Source: Candidatus Ozemobacteraceae bacterium (GTDB lineage Bacteria > Muiribacteriota > Ozemobacteria > Ozemobacterales > Ozemobacteraceae). From it: a DNA stretch of 33,118 nt. Under the pieces are notes generated by a model that was not told the origin of the DNA, made no database searches, and was given only the letters and a program-made list of their open reading frames with translations. This document shows, in pieces, positions 8,557 to 15,471 of this stretch (position 1 is the stretch's first letter; each line of letters begins with the position of its first letter). A program made the position numbers and the translations under genes. Location: assembly GCA_035373905.1 (NCBI GenBank), contig DAOSOK010000049.1, positions 1-33,118 of the forward strand. Reading direction: 5' to 3'.

Positions 8557-10311
8557 TCAGCGAGCTGTCGGGGATGTCGGGGCCATCGGGGTGATATCAG
8601 GAATCAATCCCCCGATCTGACAGGCGAGAATGCTCCACATCGGATATTTCATATCTGCAGATATATGCAGCAGATTGTCATTCCCTTTTCTCGGAAAAAC
8701 GGAATTGCGCGAGAGCAGGGCATTGATGATCTCCGCGACGGCGTTCGGGTTCCGCGTCGCCAGCGGATTATTGAAAAATTCACGCCAGTTGCCCTGCGCG
8801 AGGCCGAACGCCGTGATGCAGGTTTTCACGTGGCGAACGAGCAGGAGAAGACGCAGATATCTCTTCACCTCGTCAGCGTTCGTATCGGCTGCCTTCAGCC
8901 ACTCCTTCACCTTTCCCGTTTTGGCGATCGTCTCCTCGAAGGTTCGCAAGGCGCTGAAAAGGGCGCAATGGGAATCCTGAACACAGGATATATCGGGCCG
9001 AACGCTCGAAATCCCGCTGCCGGCTCCCGTGCGGTACACGGCGTGCATTTTTTCGAACTGCCGGCGGAGCCCGTTCCATGGCTGCACGACCCATCCTCCG
9101 AAATCGTAGGGTTCGAGTTCGGGAATGCGAACGATCGTGTCGGAAATGGGAATCGTGTACATCCAGCCACGACGCAGGCTTCCGGTGTAATCATGCCACT
9201 TGACCCGTCCCGAAACGATATTTTCCCGGTTATGGGCGTAACACTGCCAATACTCGATATCGAACCGCGGTTCACCCGTGAAGGGGCACGGGACAACGAC
9301 GGCCTGCCCGAATGCGAAGTGGCCCGTCACGAGACCAAGGACTTTGCCCCCTTTTTCCTTCGGATGTTCACGCCAGCCGAACAGATGAATCAGGAGGCCC
9401 CGCTCGCCTGCTCGCCAGGCGTGATCTCTTCCGGGCAGCAGCTCCGTTACCCGTGCCAGACCGGGCGCGAGGTCGGCCAGATGTTCGTGCGACACGTATT
9501 CCTTCACAGCTTTCGCCCCGCAGACGGTGCGGTCGGCCTGAATCTGCATGAGCGCGCGCGGCTCGAGGGCTTCGACGCTGAACGCGCCGTTCACGTGACG
9601 TCCGTAAATATACCAGCCGTTCTTGTTGAGATGTGACGCTTCAATTCCGGCCGTCGAGGACCTGGCGACGGGGGTGTTCGATCGGCTGAAGAACGTTCGT
9701 GGAATCGAGACGGTTTCGGCCGGCCCGGAAAAGTCTCCGGAATCCGGATTGAAATGCGTGACGCGATATCCATCTTCGCCGACGGGCTCGTCGAATCTCA
9801 CGAGGGCCATCTTTGATCCGCAAATCTGCACGGGTTCTTCGGTTATCCGCAGGACATCCCCGTCGAGAACGGGGCGTTCAAGCAGGACCGTCATCTCACC
9901 CGGTCTCGAGCCTGCAAGCGATTCGAGGGGACTGACCTGTTTCCACCCGTTGAGCGCTACGGGAAGATAGATGCCGTCCTCCATCGCCTTCGCAAGACGC
10001 CTGGGATCGATCGAAAGATCGAAGCGCAGCTTCTGGAACCATTGATCCCAGGGTTTGGTCGTATCCCATCGGACCCAGAGAATCCTGCCGACAAGCTCCG
10101 GAAGAGGGCTGTTTTCCACCTTGAACGGAACCCCTCCCGCGGGATCTCTCTGGTCATGCTTCGGGAGCAAGAGCCGGCCCGTCCATTCGCCGATCGGCTT
10201 GTATGAGTTCTCAGAGCCATTCCGGCTCATTTCTTCTGCACCGGCAAAGGATGGAACCGGCAGAAGGAGGCACGACAGAATCGCGCACACAAGCAATGGC
10301 AGCCTCTTCAT
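8557..10311 (-). CDS. Exported protein resembling cyanobacterial 'predicted Abi (CAAX) family' proteins
   Basis: The start at ATG 10311 has AAGGAG (complement of 10318-10323) six bases upstream and a clean signal peptide (core LLVCAILSCLLLPV, cleavage after SFA). The product has 584 residues. GWYIYG near residue 231 is followed by FSVEALEPRALMQI. Later come FDIEYWQCYAHNREN, SLRRGWMYT.PISD, and a final SCVQDSHCALFSAL centred on Cys443. From memory these blocks match large cyanobacterial proteins annotated as Abi/CAAX family, with a C.QDS.QAL signature. The membrane-embedded EExxxR motif of true CAAX proteases is not visible, and there is no multi-pass membrane region. I therefore take the shared part to be an extracytoplasmic domain of unknown activity. 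It is the first gene of the group reading down to 4660 and has a TA-rich tract upstream. Confidence 0.65.
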   Translation of the reverse strand: MKRLPLLVCAILSCLLLPVPSFAGAEEMSRNGSENSYKPIGEWTGRLLLPKHDQRDPAGGVPFKVENSPLPELVGRILWVRWDTTKPWDQWFQKLRFDLSIDPRRLAKAMEDGIYLPVALNGWKQVSPLESLAGSRPGEMTVLLERPVLDGDVLRITEEPVQICGSKMALVRFDEPVGEDGYRVTHFNPDSGDFSGPAETVSIPRTFFSRSNTPVARSSTAGIEASHLNKNGWYIYGRHVNGAFSVEALEPRALMQIQADRTVCGAKAVKEYVSHEHLADLAPGLARVTELLPGRDHAWRAGERGLLIHLFGWREHPKEKGGKVLGLVTGHFAFGQAVVVPCPFTGEPRFDIEYWQCYAHNRENIVSGRVKWHDYTGSLRRGWMYTIPISDTIVRIPELEPYDFGGWVVQPWNGLRRQFEKMHAVYRTGAGSGISSVRPDISCVQDSHCALFSALRTFEETIAKTGKVKEWLKAADTNADEVKRYLRLLLLVRHVKTCITAFGLAQGNWREFFNNPLATRNPNAVAEIINALLSRNSVFPRKGNDNLLHISADMKYPMWSILACQIGGLIPDITPMAPTSPTAR

Positions 10312-10330
10312 GAACGTCTCCTTATTTACC

Positions 10331-10343
10331 ACTATATATATCA
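10331..10343 (-). promoter_or_regulatory. TATATATA tract in the leader of the 10311 gene
   Basis: A 92-bp gap separates the 10404 stop from the 10311 start. It contains the alternating ACTATATATATCA just upstream of the ribosome binding site. On the minus strand GATAGT and TATAGT are possible -10 boxes. A perfect TTGACA also occurs on the minus strand (complement of 10388-10393), but it lies far too distant to pair with them. This is a candidate promoter or leader element only. Confidence 0.3.
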
Positions 10344-10403
10344 CTATCTTTGCGGCTACGCCGACTCGCGTCGAAGGATCGAGGCTTGTCAAGACACCGG
10401 CAG

Positions 10404-11489
10404 TCAGGGGAGCTTCAGCAGGGTGCGAAGGGTCGCACATGTCCGCTGCCATTCGTGGTGGATGGGCTTGAGCAGGCTGGCCCGGCGCCGGGCCTCGTCG
10501 ACCGAGAACGGTTCGCCGTTCTCGTAGATCACGTCGGCATACCGCATGAATCCGTCGGCGACGGCGAACGAGACGCCGGTGGTGACCGGAAGTCGCCACC
10601 AGTCTTTCTGAGGCGGATCGACCGGCCTCGTCTCGACGTTCCCGAGGGGCGATGCGAGATCGGCGCCCGGAAGCCCGGCGAACCGCAGCGCCCGATGGAC
10701 GATCTCGGTGCAGTACAACGGCACCTGGAGAGTCGAAAGCCGGTAGAAGATCTGCCCCTGTTCGTTGCGCCGGATGCCCGTTTCGGCTTCCGCGAGCGAG
10801 AACCGCTTGTCGTAGGGGGAAAGGCGGTACACGTGATACGCCAGATACGCCGCGACCAGCCGCCGCTTCGCCTCATCGAGGCCGCGGGGCCGAAGCACCT
10901 TCATCACCTTCGTGCAGTATGCCCCCGAAGGGAACCGCAGGTAATCGCCGAGCTGCATGGCGAAGACGTAGGAGTCGCCGCGGATCCGGCTGAACTCCGA
11001 GGAGACGACATACCACCCGGCGGGGTCGATCGCCGGCATGGCTTCCCAGGATTTCACGCGGCGGCCGCCGGCCGCGGCAGACAGGACCACCGTCTTGAGA
11101 CCGAGGGGACGCGGCATGCGCCTGTCCCCCACCCTGCCGGTCAGCTTCCGCAACTCGGCGTCGAGTTCCCTTCCGGAGACCACCACGCCGGCGTGAACGA
11201 AGCGGGTGTTCGGCATCAGCGTTCCGAACACGGCATAGATCTGGGGAAACGCCAGGTTGTTCTCGATGATGATATCGCCCGTCCGGACCGACGAGAGAAT
11301 CCGGTCGATATCGGTCGGAACCGGCTCCTGCTCGAGATGCGGATTGACGATCGAGTCACCGATCCGCTGGATGGGCCCGGAGATGAACACCTGGTCCCAG
11401 CGGTCCTGGGCGGCAGCCCCCTCCTGCGCGGGGACGCCGGCAGCGGTCGCCAGGATGAGAACCAGGGCCAGAAGGATTCTTGGGCTCAT
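10404..11489 (-). CDS. Exported YiiX-type permuted papain-fold protein (paralogue B)
   Basis: The 361-residue product starts at ATG 11489, with GAGGGG six bases upstream and a signal peptide cleaved near VPAQ. Residues 71-101 contain GDIIIENN followed by RFVHAG (His99). Residues 257-264 contain LYCTEIVH (Cys260). A GDI strand, then His-x-Gly, then a C-terminal Cys-[ST]-E-[LI]-V is the motif order of YiiX/YebB-like members of the circularly permuted NlpC/P60 superfamily, where His precedes the Cys nucleophile. Members act as amidases, peptidases or acyltransferases on cell-wall or lipid substrates. It is a clear paralogue of the 13814-14863 product, sharing TGDIIIENN.AFPQ.YA, F/VHAG and VPLYCTE. 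It is 29 bp downstream of the NadD-like gene and the last gene of the four-gene operon. Confidence 0.78.
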   Translation of the reverse strand: MSPRILLALVLILATAAGVPAQEGAAAQDRWDQVFISGPIQRIGDSIVNPHLEQEPVPTDIDRILSSVRTGDIIIENNLAFPQIYAVFGTLMPNTRFVHAGVVVSGRELDAELRKLTGRVGDRRMPRPLGLKTVVLSAAAGGRRVKSWEAMPAIDPAGWYVVSSEFSRIRGDSYVFAMQLGDYLRFPSGAYCTKVMKVLRPRGLDEAKRRLVAAYLAYHVYRLSPYDKRFSLAEAETGIRRNEQGQIFYRLSTLQVPLYCTEIVHRALRFAGLPGADLASPLGNVETRPVDPPQKDWWRLPVTTGVSFAVADGFMRYADVIYENGEPFSVDEARRRASLLKPIHHEWQRTCATLRTLLKLP

Positions 11490-11518
11490 GGGTTTCCCCT
11501 CGATCTCGGCATGAAGCG

Positions 11519-12703
11519 TCAGTTCGAGGCCGGCTGGACGGGAACCAGGACCGTCAGCCTCTCGAACGGGATCTGGAAACGGGCGAACTGGTACCGCACC
11601 TCTTCCACGAGGCCGGCAAAGCGCTCCTGAGCGTATAACCCCGTGATGAAGAGGTGCCAGTCGCTCCCCTGACGACCGAAGAACAGCATCGGACGATCAT
11701 CTCCTTCGGGCGGCACGTAGCCGTACAGCGTGCGCCACCCTTGCGTCTCGAGCCAGTCGAGCGCGTCCGTCGTGGGCGACTGGAAGAGGACGACCTGCAT
11801 CGCCCGCTTTTCGAGCAACGGCGCGAGCGCGGCGGGGAAGTCGCTGCATCCTTCCCGGATCCAGCCCTCGGCCGCGGAAGGGGGCAGCATGCTTTCGAGA
11901 TGCGCCGGCGCGAAGACGGTGTCGGTGGTCGGCCCATGAAGCAGAACCGGCTTGGCAAGATACCCCTCGGGTTCGAAGCCGGCGAGAAGCTCCCGTGTCA
12001 GAGGAGCGGCCGGAAGGCCGTACAACCCTTCGCGACGGATGTAGGTGAGAACGGATGCGGGGATCTCGTCGGAACCGGGTTCGATGCCCCGCCTGAGGAG
12101 GGCCCGGAGATCGCTTCCCGACAGGTTGGGCACCTTCACCCCAAGCCGAACCAGCTTCCCTTCTCTTTCCAAGGCTTTGATTGAGGGATCGCGATATTGC
12201 GGAACGTCTTCCCGCGGGAAGACGACCAGCGTCCGGCGTTCGTTCTTTCCGGGGAGCTGGCGGCGCGCGACGAGCTTTTTCAGGGCGTCTTCCCCGACGA
12301 TCTGGAACAGCTCGTCGTTTTCCGAGCCGCGTTCCCTGATCGCCTCGCGCATCGCCTCGAAGAGGTTGTTCGGTTTGCGCGAGGCGACGGCTTTCAGGTC
12401 GACTTCGCTGAAGGCTTCGAGGCCGGCGATGTCGCCTGCCAGCAGCCGGATCATGGCTATCCTGTTCCCGAGCGGCGAGACCTCGGACCGGTCGACGGGC
12501 TCGGGCACGGGAAGCATGTAGACCTTCCCGAGGTCGAGCCGCCTCCTCGCCTCTTCGATCATAGTCACCATGCCTTGGTGGGGCGGATCGAAGGTGCCGA
12601 GAAAAACGCCGATTTTCTCCGCCTGCGCGGAAGGCAGGAATGCGGCGAGCAGACAAAGAGCCGCAAGAAACGGACGCATGATCGTCATCGCACGCCTCAT
12701 CAT
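11519..12703 (-). CDS. Exported NadD-like nucleotidyltransferase with unknown C-terminal domain
   Basis: The fold is that of nicotinate-mononucleotide adenylyltransferase. GVFLGTFDPPHQGM at residues 32-45 is the GxFDPxHxGH nucleotide-binding motif (last His replaced by Met45). LSGSDLRALLRRG at 194-206 is the ISST-x-IR motif, and VLTYIRREGLYG is the typical end of NadD. The oddity is the N-terminus: MRPFLAALCLLAAFLPSAQA is a full signal peptide, so the enzyme should leave the cytoplasm, where NadD normally works. Residues about 235-394 form an extra domain with no motif I recognise. ATG 12703 overlaps the upstream stop by four bases (ATGA). ATG 12688 has a better Shine-Dalgarno (GAGG, six bases away) and keeps the signal peptide. 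The enzyme may have been repurposed for an extracytoplasmic nucleotide or another substrate. Confidence 0.8.
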   Translation of the reverse strand: MMRRAMTIMRPFLAALCLLAAFLPSAQAEKIGVFLGTFDPPHQGMVTMIEEARRRLDLGKVYMLPVPEPVDRSEVSPLGNRIAMIRLLAGDIAGLEAFSEVDLKAVASRKPNNLFEAMREAIRERGSENDELFQIVGEDALKKLVARRQLPGKNERRTLVVFPREDVPQYRDPSIKALEREGKLVRLGVKVPNLSGSDLRALLRRGIEPGSDEIPASVLTYIRREGLYGLPAAPLTRELLAGFEPEGYLAKPVLLHGPTTDTVFAPAHLESMLPPSAAEGWIREGCSDFPAALAPLLEKRAMQVVLFQSPTTDALDWLETQGWRTLYGYVPPEGDDRPMLFFGRQGSDWHLFITGLYAQERFAGLVEEVRYQFARFQIPFERLTVLVPVQPASN

Positions 12704-13797
12704 CTGAACACCGGCCTTACGGGCGGGCAGAGGACGTTCGAGGCGCTTCTCGGGAACACGTTCTTGAAGTTCGAGGCATTCACCTCTGGCAGAGGCTCGC
12801 CAAGCAGACCTCGTTTCATCAGCATCTTCGGAACCGAGATGGGCATCGTGGCCTTCAAGTTATAGACCATCGAGGGAATCCACCAGAGATTGATTCTTTG
12901 AGATTCGGGGAGAACGCGGTTGAGCAGCACAATAAGATTGTTTGTACAATTATTCGTGACGGTATTGTAATACTCGCCCTGCCGGTTCACGGTCGCCTGG
13001 AGAATGGCCTCGGCGGCAAGGGAGCATACCTGGCTCTGGGTGAGCTTCAGGGGATACAAAAACAGCCGTTCTTTCTGCACGTCGCACGACTGGGTTGTGT
13101 AGTCTTCCCAAGTTCCGAGAATCCAGGAAGAGCCAAACGTGTTCTTGAGACCATCCTTGAGCGAATAACTCTGGTTGGTCCGCTGATAGGCTTCGATGCT
13201 CAGGAACATGCCATCGGACTCTTCCCCCGTCTCATTGATCATCCCGCCCTTTTTGAACGTGAAGAGCATCAGCGCATGCGCGGCAATCCACTCCGGTGGG
13301 AAGGGCTTGAGAACGAAATACGCTCGATCGACCTTCGAGGTATCGATCGTCGCCTTCACGAATCTGAAGTTCTCGTTATTCCTCTCCTGGCCCGGCAGGT
13401 AGCCCCAACGAACGTCCTGCACCTTGTATATCGGGGTGCTGTGAGAGAGAAGCTTCGCCGGCCGCTGGTGGGCCTTGAACGGGGGCAATACGACGGCGTC
13501 TTGCGCGAGCGGCGCAAGGCCGATCGAGGTTACCTTCAAGTCCGTGATCTGGTCGGCCTGCCTGGCCGAGCCTTCGACGACGACGTTCTTGCCGTCGTAC
13601 GGTCTGACCCTCGTGACGTCGATGCCGGTCAGGTTGAAAATGCGACCGTCACCAGTCCGCAGGATGACGAAGACCCCCTGGGTGTGATTCACGATCGACG
13701 GGATGCCCGTGACCCGGTAATTGACCTGCGCCGAAACGGGCAGGGCGTAGACGAGACAGGCCAGAAGCAGGGCGATAACGCACAGTCGCTTGTTCAT
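12700..13797 (-). CDS. Exported DUF4105 (Lnb N-terminal-like) protein
   Basis: The 365-residue product starts at ATG 13797, with AAGGGAG ten bases upstream and a signal peptide cleaved after PVSA. Residues about 20-90 form a small beta domain (VFVILRTGDGRIFNLTG). The DUF4105-like part spans about 150-310. It includes AHALMLFTFK with His174, a Trp/Tyr-rich strand and TNNCTNNLIVLLNRVLP with Cys284. This closing motif is characteristic of DUF4105, the family of the lipoprotein N-acyltransferase Lnb, in which a Cys and His are proposed catalytic residues. A cell-envelope thiol acyltransferase or amidase is the best guess. It follows the YiiX paralogue A after 16 bp and overlaps the NadD-like gene, so the two are translationally coupled. 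Confidence 0.72.
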   Translation of the reverse strand: MNKRLCVIALLLACLVYALPVSAQVNYRVTGIPSIVNHTQGVFVILRTGDGRIFNLTGIDVTRVRPYDGKNVVVEGSARQADQITDLKVTSIGLAPLAQDAVVLPPFKAHQRPAKLLSHSTPIYKVQDVRWGYLPGQERNNENFRFVKATIDTSKVDRAYFVLKPFPPEWIAAHALMLFTFKKGGMINETGEESDGMFLSIEAYQRTNQSYSLKDGLKNTFGSSWILGTWEDYTTQSCDVQKERLFLYPLKLTQSQVCSLAAEAILQATVNRQGEYYNTVTNNCTNNLIVLLNRVLPESQRINLWWIPSMVYNLKATMPISVPKMLMKRGLLGEPLPEVNASNFKNVFPRSASNVLCPPVRPVFR

Positions 13798-13813
13798 CGA
13801 TTCGTTTCTCCCT

Positions 13814-14863
13814 TCATCTCATGCTTATACTTGCAGCTATACTTTGAAATCGTTCCAGAAGTCCCTGAGATACAGCCTTGAAATTGAGATCGACCATTCC
13901 CGCGATCGCCTCCCTCACGGTAGGCGGCGGATCGTTCTGATACACCACGGCTCCCCCGCACATCAGGACGTCGGCGGTGATGAAGGGAGAATCGATTTTC
14001 TGAAGCACGCTCCGGGGCATTCGAGGAATTTTCGAGAGCGCTCCGGAAATGGCCTTTTTCATTTTTGTGGTGGGAATCTCGATTCCCGCCTCCCTGAGAG
14101 CTCTGTATACCAATTCGGTGCAGTAGAGCGGGACGGGAGCCGCGGTCATGTCGAACATCAGTTCCCCATTCTGGAGGCGGGAAATGGCCGTTTCGGTTTC
14201 GGTGGAAACGAAGCCCATGTCGTAGGTCGTCTTCTTGATCGCGTGATAGGTCAGATATTTCGCCAGGATGCGCACAAGGCCCTGCGTCGCGAGCCGGGGC
14301 CTGATGAGCCGGATGTGCTTCGTCGGATACCCGATGGCCGGGTCGACGAGATAATCCTTCAAATTCAGGGCGACGATCCTGCTGATCGAGGTGTTGACGG
14401 TCACTTCGGGCGTGACGACGTAGATGCCCTTCGGATCGATCGGATAGGGAAACCAGTCGTATACCTTCTTCACCTTGCCATCGACGATGCGGGGCGGAGC
14501 TCCCCTGTAATACGCATGCAGCGTAACGGCGGATTGCGGACTGATTTCCTCGGCAAGGCTCTTGAGCATATGGCCCTTGATGATCATCCCCGCGTGAACG
14601 AACCTGCAGTCGGGAATGAGCGAGCCGATCATCGCATACCATTGCGGAAACGCGCGGTTGTTCTCGATGATGATGTCGCCGGTTTCCGCCATGTCCCAGA
14701 CGGCCTTCGCGTCGAGCCCGATGTTCGGAGGATTCGGCACCGAGGAAATATAGAACTCGATGACCTTGTCAAGCGGGGAAGCCTGCGCCGGGATCGCCGC
14801 GGCGAGTATTCCGAAAAGCAGGAAGAGGACGAGAACGCAATGACGCCCTTGGTTTTGTTTCAT
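13814..14863 (-). CDS. Exported YiiX-type permuted papain-fold protein (paralogue A)
   Basis: The 349-residue product starts at ATG 14863, with GGGAGG six bases upstream. The signal peptide core is VLVLFLLFGILAAAI, with cleavage near AQAS. Motifs are TGDIIIENNRAFPQWYA (from residue 61), RFVHAG with His90, and VPLYCTELVYRALREAG with Cys248. This His-then-Cys order places it with permuted NlpC/P60 (YiiX-like) proteins. The nucleophile-type CTELV is closer to the canonical CSELV than in paralogue B. Between the motifs lies an insertion of about 150 residues (IPDCR to DMTAAPVP), also present in paralogue B. It is the first gene of the operon, with about 110 bp before it up to the small lipoprotein stop at 14978. 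The two paralogues bracket the DUF4105 and NadD-like genes. Confidence 0.78.
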   Translation of the reverse strand: MKQNQGRHCVLVLFLLFGILAAAIPAQASPLDKVIEFYISSVPNPPNIGLDAKAVWDMAETGDIIIENNRAFPQWYAMIGSLIPDCRFVHAGMIIKGHMLKSLAEEISPQSAVTLHAYYRGAPPRIVDGKVKKVYDWFPYPIDPKGIYVVTPEVTVNTSISRIVALNLKDYLVDPAIGYPTKHIRLIRPRLATQGLVRILAKYLTYHAIKKTTYDMGFVSTETETAISRLQNGELMFDMTAAPVPLYCTELVYRALREAGIEIPTTKMKKAISGALSKIPRMPRSVLQKIDSPFITADVLMCGGAVVYQNDPPPTVREAIAGMVDLNFKAVSQGLLERFQSIAASISMR

Positions 14864-14977
14864 GAAGGACCTCCCGTACAAGTGCTCTTTACCCGCAAGT
14901 ATGTCATACCGATCAGAAATTCGCCAATCATTGTTCTCCCGCGAGGGGGCGCTGTATCGGATTCTCGTCGATGAACG

Positions 14978-15064
14978 TCAATCCCAGGCGGGATCGAGCG
15001 CCCAGCATCCGAGCGCAGACAGGACCATCGCGGCAATTCCCAGAATTTTTGTGAAACCCTTCAT
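14978..15064 (-). CDS. 28-residue micro-lipoprotein or exported peptide
   Basis: This open frame was read directly from the sequence. ATG 15064 is preceded by GGAG (complement of 15073-15076) at eight-base spacing, and the frame ends in TGA at 14978-14980. The peptide starts MKGFTKILGIAAMVLSALGC and continues with eight more residues (WALDPAWD). A basic start, a hydrophobic helix and a Gly-Cys at 19-20 form a lipoprotein-like signal, although position -3 is Ala instead of Leu. The mature lipopeptide would have nine residues. Size and layout recall entericidin-type small lipoproteins, but there is no sequence match that I can claim. It has its own AT-rich promoter-like region and stands between the VirK-like gene and the four-gene operon. 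An upstream in-frame ATG at 15070 is too close to the ribosome binding site. Confidence 0.55.
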   Translation of the reverse strand: MKGFTKILGIAAMVLSALGCWALDPAWD

Positions 15065-15080
15065 GGTCATATCTCCAGCT

Positions 15081-15110
15081 CTTTATTATATATTAGATAT
15101 TATACTTTCT
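15081..15110 (-). promoter_or_regulatory. AT-rich promoter region of the micro-lipoprotein gene
   Basis: On the minus strand this stretch contains a perfect TATAAT (complement of 15099-15104) inside the tract CTTTATTATATATTAGATAT. It lies directly after the VirK-like stop codon and 40 bp before the small gene. The -35 position (complement of 15122-15127, TACAAA) is poor. The tract supports a separate transcription start for the small gene. Confidence 0.45.
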
Positions 15111-15115
15111 CTCGA

Positions 15116-15418
15116 TCAGTCTTTGTACAGCCGAATGGCGCCTTTGTTGGTTCCGTAGAAGATGGTCGTCCGGAAGAGTTCATCCATGATCACCTTGTAG
15201 GTGACGGGCTTCAGATACTGAACGTTTATTTCGACGGAATTGTCACCAAAATTTTGATTTTCGCGTAGTTGGTCGCCGTATTCGATGACCAGGCGCACCT
15301 CCCCGCCTTCGTTGAGGGTCCGCATCAACTCGTCGAAACTCCGTATCAGGTCGTCCGGCTCCGCAAAACCCGGAACGCACGCCAGTAGCATCGCCATCAG
15401 AAGAAACACCTTTTTCAC
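15116..15418 (-). CDS. Small exported VirK-like protein
   Basis: The 100-residue product starts at GTG 15418, with GGAGG five bases upstream. The signal peptide (MKKVFLLMAMLLACVPGFA) is cleaved before EPDD. The mature part begins with DLIRSFDELMRTLNEGGEV and continues RLVIEYGDQ, then shows alternating strands ending at RLYKD. The early pattern, a helix followed by L..G..VRLVI.Y, resembles the VirK family (PF06903), small secreted proteins of unclear function. The usual Cys residues of VirK are not obvious, so the assignment is tentative. It follows the metallopeptidase gene after 48 bp and probably shares its transcript. Confidence 0.55.
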   Translation of the reverse strand: MKKVFLLMAMLLACVPGFAEPDDLIRSFDELMRTLNEGGEVRLVIEYGDQLRENQNFGDNSVEINVQYLKPVTYKVIMDELFRTTIFYGTNKGAIRLYKD

Positions 15419-15446
15419 GTTTCCCTCCCGGAAATATTGTCTGCTT

Positions 15447-15471
15447 CCTGAACCGTTTCGCGAGATTCAGG
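15447..15471 (-). terminator. Weak hairpin at the end of the metallopeptidase gene
   Basis: CCTGAA (15447-15452) and TTCAGG (15466-15471) can pair around a 13-base loop. The stem includes the TGA of the metallopeptidase gene. The minus-strand sequence after it (AAGCAGACAATATTT) is only mildly U-rich, so it would be a weak or attenuating terminator at best. Confidence 0.2.

Noticed and set aside
10388..10393. Perfect TTGACA on the minus strand upstream of the 10311 gene
   Set aside because: No -10 hexamer occurs at 15-19 bp spacing. The nearest TA-rich element is more than 40 bp away.
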